Positions 43,358 through 52,040 are shown, counted from the first letter of the stretch. The stretch: 64,000 nt of DNA from Brevibacterium sp. 'Marine' (GCF_012844365.1 NZ_CP051626.1:1922001-1986000); one strand, 5' to 3'. The notes: generated by a model not told the origin, from the letters alone. Numbers and translations are program-made.

Positions 43358-45318
43358 GCGCCGCCTGCGGCTGCGACGAGCCGACCACCAGTGCCGCCGA
43401 AGAGGCCGAGGAGGCCGAGCGCCCGTGGTGGCGCGATCCGGGACTGGTGGTGCCGATCCTCTCCGGCGTCGCGTTCGGCACCGGCCTGGTGCTGGAGTGG
43501 TCGGGGCTGCACGTCGCGGCGCTGGTCGCGTTCTGGGCGGGCCTGCTGCTGGGCGCGTACACGTTCGTGCCCGGCGCTCTGCGGAACCTGTTCGTCAAGC
43601 GGAAGCTGGGGATCGCGCTGCTGATGACGATCAGCGCCGTCGGCGCAGTGCTCCTCGGCTACGCCGAGGAGGCCGCCGCACTGGCGTTCCTCTACTCGAT
43701 CGCCGAGGCCCTGGAGGACAAGGCAATGGACCGCGCCCGCGGGGGCCTGCGCGCGCTGCTGAAGCTTGTGCCGGAGACCGCGACCGTGCTGCGCGACGAT
43801 GCCTCGGTCGAAGTCCCGGCCAAGGAGATCGCCGTCGGCGACGTGCTGCTGGTCCGCCCCGGCGAGCGGGTCGCGACCGACGGGACTGTCCGGTCCGGTC
43901 GCTCCAGCTTAGACACCTCGGCGATCACCGGCGAGTCGATCCCGGTCGAGGTCGCCCCCGATGGCGCAGTGTCGGCGGGCGCAATCAACACCGCCGGGGT
44001 CCTGGAGGTCGAGGCGACCGCGGCGGGCACCGACAACTCGCTGACCACCATCGTGGAGCTGGTCGAGCAGGCCCAGACCGAGAAGGGCGAACGCGCGCGC
44101 ATCGCCGACCGGATCGCCCGTCCGCTGGTGCCCGGCGTGATGGTCCTCGCCGTCCTGGTCGGCGTGCTCGGCTCGCTGCTCGGCGACCCGGAGACCTGGA
44201 TCACCCGCGCCCTGGTCGTGCTCGTCGCGGCCAGCCCGTGCGCGCTGGCGATCGCGGTGCCCGTCACGGTGGTGTCCGCGATCGGGGCTGCGACGAAGTT
44301 CGGCGTCGTCATCAAGAGCGGTGCCGCCTTCGAACGCCTCGGCGGCATCCGCCACCTCGCCGTGGACAAGACCGGCACCCTGACCCGCAACCGGCCCGAG
44401 GTCACCGCCGTCGTCGCCGCCGACTGCTTCGACGACGCGCAGGTGCTCGCCTGGGCCGCGGCGGTGGAGCAGCACTCGACGCACCCTCTCGCCGCCGCCA
44501 TCGCCGCCGCGGGCCAGGGAGCCCCCGCCGCGCAAGAGGTGACGGAGGAGGCCGGCCACGGCATCGGCGGCACCGTCGACGGCCTCCGGGTGAGCGTGGG
44601 CAGCCCCCGCTGGATCGACGCCGGACCGCTCAAGGCCCGGGTCGAGGACCTGGAGGCCGAGGGCCAGACCTGCGTGCTCGTCACCGTCGACGGCCGCCTG
44701 GCCGGGGCGATCGGGGTCCGCGACGAGCTGCGCCCCGAGGTCCCCGACGTCGTGCGCACGCTGAAGAGCCAGGGCGTCGAGGTGAGCATGCTCACCGGAG
44801 ACAACGCCCGCACCGCCCACGCCCTGGCGCAGATCGCCGGGATCGGCGACGTGCACGCCGAGCTGCGGCCGGAGGGCAAGGCCCGCATCGTGGCCCAGCT
44901 CTCCGAGCAGTCACCCACCGCGATGATCGGCGACGGCATCAACGACGCCCCCGCCCTGGCCGGGGCGACAGTGGGCATCGCGATGGGCGCGACCGGCTCC
45001 GACGCCGCGATAGAGTCCGCCGACGTCGCCTTCACCGGACACGACCTCGGCCTGATCCCGCAGGCGCTGCGGCACGCCCGCCGCGGCCGGGCGATCATGA
45101 ACCAGAACATCGTGTTGTCCCTGGCGATCATCACCGTGCTGCTGCCGCTGGCCATCACCGGCGTGCTCGGCCTGGCCGCAGTCGTGCTCGTCCACGAGGT
45201 CGCCGAGGTCGTGGACATCGCCAACGGGCTGCGCGCCGCGCGTGCCCGCAAGAGCCAAGCGGCGGCCGCGTCGCCTGAGACGGCGTCACCGGCCGCGGTC
45301 CGCGCGGACAGAGCCTGA
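43354..45318 (+). CDS. P1B-type heavy-metal ATPase (Cd/Zn/Pb exporter, CadA-like)
   Basis: Metal efflux pump of 654 residues. Actuator motif TGES in SAITGESIPVE, ion-binding motif SPC in ASPCALAIAVP, phosphorylation motif DKTGTLT, nucleotide-binding HP dipeptide (QHSTHPLA) and hinge GDGINDAPAL are all present. The SPC class, together with CmtR control, points to Cd, Pb or Zn. There is no N-terminal HMA domain; only a short ACGCDE stretch could bind metal. The GTG at 43354 overlaps the cmtR stop. The next gene, a thioredoxin-like protein, starts 13 nt after its stop. Confidence 0.94.
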   Translation: MSAACGCDEPTTSAAEEAEEAERPWWRDPGLVVPILSGVAFGTGLVLEWSGLHVAALVAFWAGLLLGAYTFVPGALRNLFVKRKLGIALLMTISAVGAVLLGYAEEAAALAFLYSIAEALEDKAMDRARGGLRALLKLVPETATVLRDDASVEVPAKEIAVGDVLLVRPGERVATDGTVRSGRSSLDTSAITGESIPVEVAPDGAVSAGAINTAGVLEVEATAAGTDNSLTTIVELVEQAQTEKGERARIADRIARPLVPGVMVLAVLVGVLGSLLGDPETWITRALVVLVAASPCALAIAVPVTVVSAIGAATKFGVVIKSGAAFERLGGIRHLAVDKTGTLTRNRPEVTAVVAADCFDDAQVLAWAAAVEQHSTHPLAAAIAAAGQGAPAAQEVTEEAGHGIGGTVDGLRVSVGSPRWIDAGPLKARVEDLEAEGQTCVLVTVDGRLAGAIGVRDELRPEVPDVVRTLKSQGVEVSMLTGDNARTAHALAQIAGIGDVHAELRPEGKARIVAQLSEQSPTAMIGDGINDAPALAGATVGIAMGATGSDAAIESADVAFTGHDLGLIPQALRHARRGRAIMNQNIVLSLAIITVLLPLAITGVLGLAAVVLVHEVAEVVDIANGLRAARARKSQAAAASPETASPAAVRADRA

Positions 45319-45330
45319 GAGGAGTGGATC

Positions 45331-45633
45331 ATGGAGATCACGTTGCAGTACTTCGACGGGTGCCCGAACTGGGAGGTGCTCGACCGGCGGCTCACCGAGG
45401 CCCTCGACGGCCGATCGGACGTCCGCGTCGTGCATCAGCGAGTCGAGACTGCCGAGGACGCCGCCCGCCTCGGGTTCCACGGGTCCCCGACCGTCCTCAT
45501 TGACGGTTCCGACCCCTTCGCCGACGAGCACACGCCGGTGGGGCTCGCCTGTCGAGTGTTCCGCACTCCTGCCGGGCTGGCTGGTTCGCCCACCGTCGAT
45601 CAGCTGCGCGAAGTACTTGATGCGCCCCTATGA
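45331..45633 (+). CDS. thioredoxin-like protein of metal-resistance operons
   Basis: Protein of 100 residues beginning MEITLQYFDGCPNWEVLDRR. One Cys sits at the N-terminus of the first helix, where thioredoxins have CxxC, and a second lies in GLACRVFRTPAG. GFHGSPTVLIDG matches the cis-Pro region of the fold. Similar small proteins occur in actinobacterial mercury and cadmium operons. A role in thiol or metal handling is likely but unproven. AGGAG precedes the ATG. Confidence 0.75.
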   Translation: MEITLQYFDGCPNWEVLDRRLTEALDGRSDVRVVHQRVETAEDAARLGFHGSPTVLIDGSDPFADEHTPVGLACRVFRTPAGLAGSPTVDQLREVLDAPL

Positions 45634-45781
45634 GGGTGGAGCACCGCCGGGTTGCGCGATCATCGCACCGACGCTCAGCGCAGGAAGAGCCGCCTTCATC
45701 GAAAACCAGCCAGGATTGCCGTCAGCGTTCTGCTGTAAAGCGCGCCGACGCTGACAACGGGTGCTACAACCCGGGCATGCG

Positions 45782-46402
45782 CTAACGGAACCAGCCGGCG
45801 CGGAAGACGGGAGCCCGGCCTGAGGTAGCGGCGTGGGCCCACTGTGCGATGGCCGCGCCAGTCTTTTCCGGAGACAGACCGGATCCGTCGATGATCGTCA
45901 TGGCCCACCTGTCGGACACGTCTGCGCCGATCCACCGATCCCACTGCATTCGGTCCCATGAGTCGTTCGTGACCGCCTCGGTGACGTGCGTCGGGTCGAC
46001 CGCGTGTCGACGCATCCACGCCGCGAACGCGAGGTGGAGGTGCCGCATCTCGGGCGGGTCTCGACGCGCATCGAGCCGAGCGTTCTGCTCGGCCTCTGAC
46101 AGGTCGAGGAGGCAGACAGCGATATCGACCCTGTCGGCGGAGGGAACTGCGAGAGCTTCTCCCGCAGGGATTGGATCGCCCGCGAGGAGAACGTGCCGGT
46201 CGTCTGCGTCCAGCTCGATCGCATGCTGGGCGATTCGTTCCACTGTCTTCTGTCGCCATGCCACGGTAGGAGTGGCTGGGACGGGACCGAAGCTCCCCAG
46301 CTCGACCGGTTCGAACTGCGGGCGGAGCAGCGGAGCGGCGTTCATTCGGGCCGTGGTCTTACCCACTCCGGATGCGCCAGAAACTATAAGCAGCATAGAC
46401 AA
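45782..46402 (-). CDS. P-loop kinase-like protein of unknown substrate
   Basis: Protein of 206 residues with Walker A GASGVGKTT at residue 8. A DxD-like stretch LDADDRHVLLAGDP may be the second nucleotide-binding motif, and SEAEQNARLDARRD is lid-like. This is the general layout of small-molecule or nucleoside kinases. It points opposite to the metal-resistance genes and sits at the right edge of the island. It may be cargo or a remnant of a resistance kinase; I cannot name the substrate. A Met two codons inside (46396) is an alternative start. Confidence 0.7.
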   Translation of the reverse strand: MSMLLIVSGASGVGKTTARMNAAPLLRPQFEPVELGSFGPVPATPTVAWRQKTVERIAQHAIELDADDRHVLLAGDPIPAGEALAVPSADRVDIAVCLLDLSEAEQNARLDARRDPPEMRHLHLAFAAWMRRHAVDPTHVTEAVTNDSWDRMQWDRWIGADVSDRWAMTIIDGSGLSPEKTGAAIAQWAHAATSGRAPVFRAGWFR

Positions 46403-46601
46403 ACCATTGTTTCATGTCGTGGACTGACATGGCACCGTATATTCGGCCGAGCAGCGTCGCTGTACGTCGGCATCGTCGGTCGCGAGCGTATCAATGATTT
46501 CAAGCTCCGCACTGTCGGCCGCTCGAGCATCGGCGACGACGTTGCGCGTACGCTCCGTGCCTACAGGTCAACGTCTCGCCTGCCAACGTCACAACCGCGA
46601 G
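46403..46601. other. right edge of the island, no clear gene
   Basis: About 200 bp between the P-loop gene start and the junction with the LLM gene. If the island is circularised through its shared ATG, this stretch would sit directly upstream of mobC. That is where an origin of transfer and a mob promoter would be expected. No coding frame with a start is convincing. Confidence 0.4.
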
Positions 46602-47390
46602 ATGCGCTATGAGAACCCGCTTCACCTCGCCGAGGAGGCCGCCGCCCTCGACCTGCTCTCCGACCAGCGAGTGGCGTTGGGCATCAGTCGCGGATCTCCG
46701 GAGCCGGCCCTGCGCGGATGGGAAGCCTTCGGCTACGAGGATCACACCGAACCCAAAGCCGCGAACTTGGCCAGGGAGAAGTTCGATCGGTTCCTCCGCG
46801 CCATCCGCGGCGAGGAACTTGCCCCGGCCGATCCGCAGCAGTTCGGTCCGGGGAAGCGTCTGCGCATCGAACCGCATTCCCCTGGCCTTGAACGCCGCAT
46901 CTGGTGGGGTGCTGGATCTGCCTCCACCGCCGAATGGGCGGCACAGCAGGGTGTGAACCTGATGAGTTCGACTCTGCTCACCGAGGCGACCGGTGCCGCA
47001 TTCGGGGACCTGCAGGCCGAGCAGATCGCCAGGTACCGTCAGGCATGGACCGCCGCGGGGCACGAATGGACTCCGAGAGTGTCCGTCAGCCGCAGCATCT
47101 TCCCGATCACCACCGATCTCGACGACCTCTATTTCGGTCGGCGTGGGACCGGCCAGGGTGATCAGATCGGCATCATCGACGACACGCGCTCGACGTTCGG
47201 CCGTACCTACGCAAGTGAACCGGACAAGCTGATCGAGGAGCTCCAGTCCGATGCGGCCATCCAAGCCGCCGACACCCTCATGCTCACGATCCCCAGCCAG
47301 CTCGGCGTCGACTACAACCTGCACCTCCTCGAGTCCTTCGCAGAGAATGTCGCACCGGCTCTCGGATGGGTGCCTGCCGGTGCGCACTGA
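46602..47390 (+). pseudogene. 3' part of the split LLM flavin-dependent oxidoreductase gene
   Basis: The remaining 262 codons, starting MRYENPLHLAEEAAALDLLS and running to the natural stop. LLM features include VALGISRGSPEPALRGWEAF, RIWWGAGSASTAEWAAQQG for flavin phosphate binding, and the C-terminal LLESFAENVAPALGW. It resembles the KPN_01858-like group of LLM proteins. Translation from the ATG at 46602 is possible but would lack the first strands of the barrel, so activity is unlikely. Confidence 0.9.
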
Positions 47391-47482
47391 AGGGTACCGT
47401 CGTAGGACCATCTCCGAACGTATGATGAGACCAATCGGAGATGAATCACCATAAGGGACATTTCACCATCAGGGGAGACTGA

Positions 47483-48922
47483 GTGAGCGAGCGCACGACG
47501 ATGACGCAGACGCAGAAGCGCATCCTCATCATCGGCCTCGTCCCCCTCTTCATGTCCCTGCTGTCGGTCTCGAGCATCAATGTCGTCCTGCCCTCCATCG
47601 CCGCCGGCATCGATGCCTCCACCTCGGCCCTGCAATGGGTGCTCACCGGGTATGCGCTGTCCTTCGGCGTCGTCCTCGTCGCTGCCGGACGGGCCGGCGA
47701 TGTCTTCGGGCGCGGCCAGCTGTTCGTCATCGGCGTCGGTCTCTTCGGGCTGTCCTCGCTGGTCGCAGGAAGCGCCCCGGATCCGCTGACGCTCAATATC
47801 TCCCGCGTGACCATGGGGCTGGGCTCGGGGTTCCTCAACCCGCAGGTCGTGGGCCTGCTGCAGCAGTATTTCCAGGGTCCGCCGCGCGGTCGTGCCTTCG
47901 GGCTGATGGGCACCACCGTGGGCCTGTCGGTGGCCATCGGCCCGGTGCTCGGCGGCGCCCTCATCGCACTGTTCGGCAGCGAACTCGGGTGGAGGGCGAC
48001 CTTCCTGGTCAATGTGCCCTTCGCGATCGCCTCTCTCGTCCTCGCCCGGGTCTGGCTGCCTGCCGGAGCATGGCGACCTGCCGTCGATGAGGACGCGAAG
48101 AGCGTCGAAGGCGGCAGGGATCTCGACCCCGTGGGAGTCATCCTCCTCGGTGTCGGCGTCCTGCTCATCCTCCTGCCCTTCGTCGAATCATCGCTGGGCT
48201 GGTTCATCTGGCTGTCCCTGCCGGCAGGAATCGGCGTGATCTGGCTGTGGGCATGGTGGGAACGTCGCTATGCGCGTCAGGGTCGCCCTCCGATGGTCGA
48301 CCTCGATCTCTTCCGCATCCGCAGCTTCAGCAACGGGGCGATCATCATCGCCCTCTACTTCCTCGGCGTGACCAGCGTCTGGGTCCTCGTCGCCATCTAC
48401 ATGCAGCAGGGGCTGGGGCATACGGCCCTGGCTGCGGGAATGATCGGTCTGCCGGCCGCGCTGTGTTCGGCGGTCTCGGCGGATGTGTCCGGACGGTACG
48501 TCTTCCAGATCGGGCGCCGCCTCGTCGTCTGGGGGATCGCGCTGTGCCTCCTCGGTCTCCTGGCCACCATCGGGGTCGTCGCGCTGCTGTCCCGTGGCAT
48601 CGGCAGCGAATGGTGGATGCTGCTCACCCTGGCTTTCATCGGCACCGCTCAGGGCATGGTCATCAGCCCCAATCAGACTCTGACTCTGCAGGAGGTTCCC
48701 CTGCGATACGCCGGATCCTCCGGGGGTGTGCTGCAGACAGGGCAGCGCATCGGCACCTCGATGGGGCTGGCGATCATGACCGCTCTGGCCTTCTCGATCA
48801 CTGCGGTGAGCAATTGGCATTGGGCAATGATGGGAGCGTTCGTCGCGATCGCCGTCATCGTCATCCTCGCCGGAGTCGTCGGCCTTATCGAAGTTCGCCG
48901 AGGCGGCCCCCGCCGAGCGTGA
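47483..48922 (+). CDS. MFS transporter, DHA2 (14-helix) drug exporter type
   Basis: Exporter of 479 residues with about fourteen helices. The N-terminus LFMSLLSVSSINVVLPSIAA carries the family D1-like motif region. LQWVLTGYALSFGVVLVAAG and GRAGDVFGRG (loop 2-3 motif) follow. The antiporter motif C is seen as MGTTVGLSVAIGPVLGGAL. The GTG start at 47483 follows GGGGAGACT. Substrates of this group are drugs, dyes or metabolites; none can be picked here. It lies just after the LLM remnant with its own 90-bp upstream region. Confidence 0.88.
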   Translation: MSERTTMTQTQKRILIIGLVPLFMSLLSVSSINVVLPSIAAGIDASTSALQWVLTGYALSFGVVLVAAGRAGDVFGRGQLFVIGVGLFGLSSLVAGSAPDPLTLNISRVTMGLGSGFLNPQVVGLLQQYFQGPPRGRAFGLMGTTVGLSVAIGPVLGGALIALFGSELGWRATFLVNVPFAIASLVLARVWLPAGAWRPAVDEDAKSVEGGRDLDPVGVILLGVGVLLILLPFVESSLGWFIWLSLPAGIGVIWLWAWWERRYARQGRPPMVDLDLFRIRSFSNGAIIIALYFLGVTSVWVLVAIYMQQGLGHTALAAGMIGLPAALCSAVSADVSGRYVFQIGRRLVVWGIALCLLGLLATIGVVALLSRGIGSEWWMLLTLAFIGTAQGMVISPNQTLTLQEVPLRYAGSSGGVLQTGQRIGTSMGLAIMTALAFSITAVSNWHWAMMGAFVAIAVIVILAGVVGLIEVRRGGPRRA

Positions 48923-49057
48923 GGAACCGTTCGCGGCACACCCGGTCGGTACGGCCAGCATCAGCTGTCAGCGCAATAATGTTACGGATTTTAGACAATC
49001 CGCTGTGTCCGAATGTGGAAGACTGTGAACGCACATCAGCCCATGGAAGGAAACACA

Positions 49058-50326
49058 GTGGTCGAGGCCGCACCCGAAGACGAGCTAGCGCTCGAAGAGC
49101 TCGTGCGCTCGGGCGGGATCGAAACCTATTTCGCCCCCGTCGTCGATGTATTGACTTTCCAACGGGTCGGCCATCAGATTCTGCAGGCCCCCACGGGTGA
49201 TCCTGAACTGGGACGTGCCGAATCGGAGAACCTGCGCCACGCCATGCGCGCCTCGACGATCACCGGTGATATCGACGCCTCCCTGCGGGATTCGGCGCTG
49301 CGCACGGCCGAAGGCGCAGGACTGCCGAAGTCCAACCGCCTGTTCCTCCACGCCGAAGCCGAATCCTTCGCCACCCTCGAGGACCGTGCCGGGGAACCCG
49401 ACCGGTCGGTGATCCTCCAGCTCGACGCCAACCGCGTTGCCTCGTCCCCGGCCTCGGTGCTGCGTTCGGTGCGCTCGGCACGCGCCATGGGATGGGGCGT
49501 GGGCATGTCATCGGTCGGTGCCGACCTGCGCAGCACCTCCTTCGTCCCGCTGGTCAATCCCTCCGTCGTCGGACTCCACCCGGACGTCCTGCGCATCGCC
49601 TGCGACTCCCATCTGGCTGAACTCAACCGCCTCCTCCACGCCCATCTCGAACGCACCGGCGCGGTCATCCTCGCCGACGGCGTCGAGACCGAAGACGATC
49701 TCGACCGGGTGCGTGCCCTGGGGGCACGATTCATGTCGGGGCGCTATTTCGGTGAGGCCACGAAACAGCCGCAGCCGTTCTCCGAACCGAACGAGGACGC
49801 TCTCGTCTCCCACTACTCACGCAACCTTCCGGCATTGGGCACACCGTATTCGATCTCTCAGGGGCTCCGGCGTGAGCCGCTGGTGATGAACCGCGAGCTC
49901 CTCGTCGCCCAGATCGCCGCCCTGGAAGAGCGCGCTCTGGCGTCGGGAACTGCGACCATCACTCTCGGCGTGTTCGGGGAGGACGCCGAGTTCTCCGAGG
50001 CGACACGGCTGCGGTACGAGAAGATCCGTGACACCGTGGGGCTGACCGCGATGTTCTCCGGCGGGTTCGACGGTCCACCGATTCCCGGAGTGCGCACCGG
50101 GCTCGTCGATGCGTCAGATCCCATTCGCAACGAACACGGTGTCGTGGTCGTCGGACCGGACTGGTCGGGCATGGTTGCGGCGTCGAAACGCAGTGATCCG
50201 GGCAGCGACGGGCAGACCGTCTTCGATGTCTACATCACGACCGACCGGTACACATGCGTCGACGCCGCACGCAGCGTTCTCACTCGCGTCGCACCTCTCA
50301 CTGCAACGGCGAGGCTGCGGGCCTGA
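49058..50326 (+). CDS. degenerate EAL-domain plus DICT sensory protein
   Basis: Cytoplasmic protein of 422 residues. Residues 10-240 follow an EAL phosphodiesterase fold (YFAPVVDVLTFQRVGHQIL, later VILADGVETEDDLDRVRALG). The signature Glu-Ala-Leu is replaced and the expected AEGVE is ADGVE, so c-di-GMP hydrolysis is doubtful. Residues about 265-410 resemble the DICT domain (YSISQGLRREPLVMNRELLV, then GVFGEDAEFSEATRLRYEKI), found beside light- or c-di-GMP-related domains. The GTG at 49058 has GGAAGG eight nt upstream. It may be a signal receptor rather than an enzyme. Confidence 0.78.
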   Translation: MVEAAPEDELALEELVRSGGIETYFAPVVDVLTFQRVGHQILQAPTGDPELGRAESENLRHAMRASTITGDIDASLRDSALRTAEGAGLPKSNRLFLHAEAESFATLEDRAGEPDRSVILQLDANRVASSPASVLRSVRSARAMGWGVGMSSVGADLRSTSFVPLVNPSVVGLHPDVLRIACDSHLAELNRLLHAHLERTGAVILADGVETEDDLDRVRALGARFMSGRYFGEATKQPQPFSEPNEDALVSHYSRNLPALGTPYSISQGLRREPLVMNRELLVAQIAALEERALASGTATITLGVFGEDAEFSEATRLRYEKIRDTVGLTAMFSGGFDGPPIPGVRTGLVDASDPIRNEHGVVVVGPDWSGMVAASKRSDPGSDGQTVFDVYITTDRYTCVDAARSVLTRVAPLTATARLRA

Positions 50327-50418
50327 GCAGCGCGAGTCCGGGTGTCCCGGCTTTGCAGAACGCACGTGTGATCCGAATGGGGAGGCGGACTCCGATGGTG
50401 CTAATGTTGTCTCGGCTG

Positions 50419-50495
50419 GCCCCCGTAGCTCAGCTGGTTAGAGCAGGGAACTCATAATTCCTTGGCCGTCGGTTCAAGTCCGACCGGGGGCACCA
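50419..50495 (+). tRNA. tRNA-Met (anticodon CAT)
   Basis: Cloverleaf with acceptor GCCCCCG / CGGGGGC, discriminator A and an encoded CCA (50493-50495). Anticodon loop CTCATAA gives CAT, and the T arm is GTCGG TTCAAGT CCGAC. It is probably elongator tRNA-Met; a lysidine-modified tRNA-Ile with the same anticodon cannot be fully excluded. Confidence 0.92.
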
Positions 50496-50551
50496 TGCAG
50501 GACTCGACAGTCGTCTAAGCACTGGGGTCGAACCCTCAGTTGTCATCGCGC

Positions 50552-51085
50552 TCAGGACCTATCCTCTTCGTGCTCTTGCTGGTCCCCCAGGCCTTGATTC
50601 GGGTCGAAGACTGTCCCGGACAGGGGAGCGTAGGCGATCCAACTTCCGCCGGGATTGTTCCTCCTGCGCTCTTCGGCCTCGCGCTTTTCGGCCTCATCCT
50701 CGTCGAACAGCCGTGTGAAGGCTGCTTCCGCCTTCGGGTTCTCGGCGGAATGCTCCGACCGCATATGCACAGTCTCCGCGCTGACCTCATATGAAGAGAA
50801 CTCCACGACGAACTGCGGGCCGACTTCGGCAGCGACAAATCGGGCGAGCCGGACGCCTTCCTCGGCGTACGTGCGTTCAGCTGTCGCCGTCACCCATTCG
50901 AAATCGGAATCGAGCGAGTCATAGTAGGACTGTTCCCATGCCTCCAGCTCCGCGACCAGCCACTCGGACAGTCCCGTGTCCTCGTAGTCGATCGGCATAC
51001 TGACCCACAGCACCGTATCTGCATAGTCGGGGAACATGCGGATGGTCCGGAGCGATGCATCCTCGGCACTGTGAACGTCGGTCAT
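50552..51085 (-). CDS. acidic hypothetical protein
   Basis: Protein of 177 residues with no recognised domain. It is rich in Glu and Asp (ELEAWEQSYYDSLDSDFEWV, and a charged helix DEAEKREAEERRRNN near residue 140). No signal peptide or membrane helix. The ATG at 51085, preceded by GGTGGGAAC, was chosen over one at 51115. Base use is like the surrounding chromosome, so it is probably native. A small-genus-specific protein is likely. Confidence 0.6.
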   Translation of the reverse strand: MTDVHSAEDASLRTIRMFPDYADTVLWVSMPIDYEDTGLSEWLVAELEAWEQSYYDSLDSDFEWVTATAERTYAEEGVRLARFVAAEVGPQFVVEFSSYEVSAETVHMRSEHSAENPKAEAAFTRLFDEDEAEKREAEERRRNNPGGSWIAYAPLSGTVFDPNQGLGDQQEHEEDRS

Positions 51086-51237
51086 GTTCCCACCGTAACG
51101 CCGATTGTCGGCCACCTGCAGACACCCGACGCCACCAGCACATTTGATGCTTGGCTATGGGTCGGACATCGACTATCATGTGGTCAGCACCTCCTTTCGG
51201 ATCGTAGGGGAAGACGTATCCGAGGTAGGAGGCAGAA

Positions 51238-51735
51238 ATGGATATGACACAGGGCGTACTCTTCGTCCACTCAGCACCTCGTGCGCTGTGCCCTCACATC
51301 GAATGGGCAGCGGGCGGGGCAATCGGCGCACAGGCACGCTTCGACTGGACTCCCCAGCCGGCAGCGCCCGGTCTCGTGCGCGCAGAAGTCTGCTGGCGCG
51401 CGCCCGCAGGCTCGGGAGCCCGTATCGCATCCGCACTGCGCGGCTGGGACTCGCTCCGGTACGAAGTCACCGAGGAGCCCTCGGCCGGAGTCGACGGCGG
51501 TCGGTGGAGCCACACACCCGATCTGGGAATCTACCACGCTGTCACCGACACGGCCGGAAACATCCTCGTCCCTGAAGACCGCATCCGCTCCGTGATGGAA
51601 CGCGCGGCAGGCGATCCCGCGAAGTTCTCCTCGGAGATGGCGATCGCCCTCGGCGAAGCGTGGGACGAAGAACTCGACGCATTCCGCCACGCAGGAGAGG
51701 GCGCACCGGTGCGCTGGCTGACCAAGGTCGGCTGA
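51238..51735 (+). CDS. DUF3145 family protein
   Basis: Protein of 165 residues conserved across actinobacteria with unknown function. The family pattern is clear: GVLFVHSAPRALCPHIEWA at the start, FDWTPQPAAPG, then LRYEVTEEPS and GIYHAVTDTAGNILVPEDRI. It ends with a helical segment and VRWLTKVG. The ATG has AGGAGG five nt upstream. It is a single-gene unit ended by a hairpin at 51812-51846. Confidence 0.9.
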   Translation: MDMTQGVLFVHSAPRALCPHIEWAAGGAIGAQARFDWTPQPAAPGLVRAEVCWRAPAGSGARIASALRGWDSLRYEVTEEPSAGVDGGRWSHTPDLGIYHAVTDTAGNILVPEDRIRSVMERAAGDPAKFSSEMAIALGEAWDEELDAFRHAGEGAPVRWLTKVG

Positions 51736-51811
51736 GCCTCTCTTCACCGCGCCGGGACTGCCGGCACACGCGCTGATTCCGTTCGCCTGATTCTGTCGCT
51801 CGATTCTGCTC

Positions 51812-51846
51812 AATGGGCACACCCTCCTACCTCGGGTGTGCCCATT
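51812..51846 (+). terminator. terminator of the DUF3145 gene
   Basis: A perfect 13-bp stem (AATGGGCACACCC / GGGTGTGCCCATT) with a 9-nt loop, 77 nt after the stop. Confidence 0.8.
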
Positions 51847-51868
51847 TCGCAAGCCCTCGTGCCTGCGC

Positions 51869-51948
51869 GCCTTATGCAGGAGGCTCTGCACAGACCACCT
51901 TCCTGGTTGCCTTAAGCAGATTGCTCCGCACAAACCACCTTCCCAAGT
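51869..51948 (+). repeat. imperfect tandem 40-bp repeat
   Basis: Two adjacent 40-bp units, each starting GCCTTA(T/A)GCAG and containing CACA(G/A)ACCACCTTCC, agree at about 30 of 40 positions. They lie between two terminators, where no gene is expected. Confidence 0.6.
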
Positions 51949-51976
51949 ACAGGCCGCGATCTGCGCCCTAATGGAA

Positions 51977-52040
51977 ACGGCCCACTCTGAGTCGGAAAGC
52001 ACAGTTTCAAAACCGTGCTCTCCGACTCAGAGTGGGCCGT
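51977..52040. terminator. long bidirectional terminator between DUF3145 and fabF
   Basis: A 26-bp stem with one mismatch (51977-52002 with 52015-52040) and a 12-nt loop. It lies 27 nt past the fabF stop and also faces the plus-strand gene. Confidence 0.85.

Larger units (their letters stand above)
39186..46601. mobile_element. integrated mobilisable metal-resistance island (with an IS481 insertion)
   Basis: Foreign segment of about 7.4 kb inside the LLM gene. Without the IS481 element (1.6 kb) and its duplication it is about 5.8 kb. It carries mobC-, mobA- and mobB-like genes, cmtR, a cadmium-type ATPase, a thioredoxin-like gene and a P-loop kinase. The left junction reads GAT-ATG-AGGTACAAG and the right junction GAG-ATG-CGCTATGAG. 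The shared ATG could be a 3-bp core or duplication. No integrase, replication gene or terminal inverted repeats were found. Confidence 0.8.

Noticed and set aside
43425..45278. 617-codon frame in the same direction as the cadmium ATPase gene
   Set aside because: Arg/Gly/Pro-rich translation in the +2 frame of a very GC-rich gene; the ATPase frame carries all P-type motifs.
46412..46570. Minus-strand frame of about 50 codons at the island's right edge
   Set aside because: It has a coding-like composition but no start codon and no recognisable family; it could be a truncated remnant, but this is not supportable.
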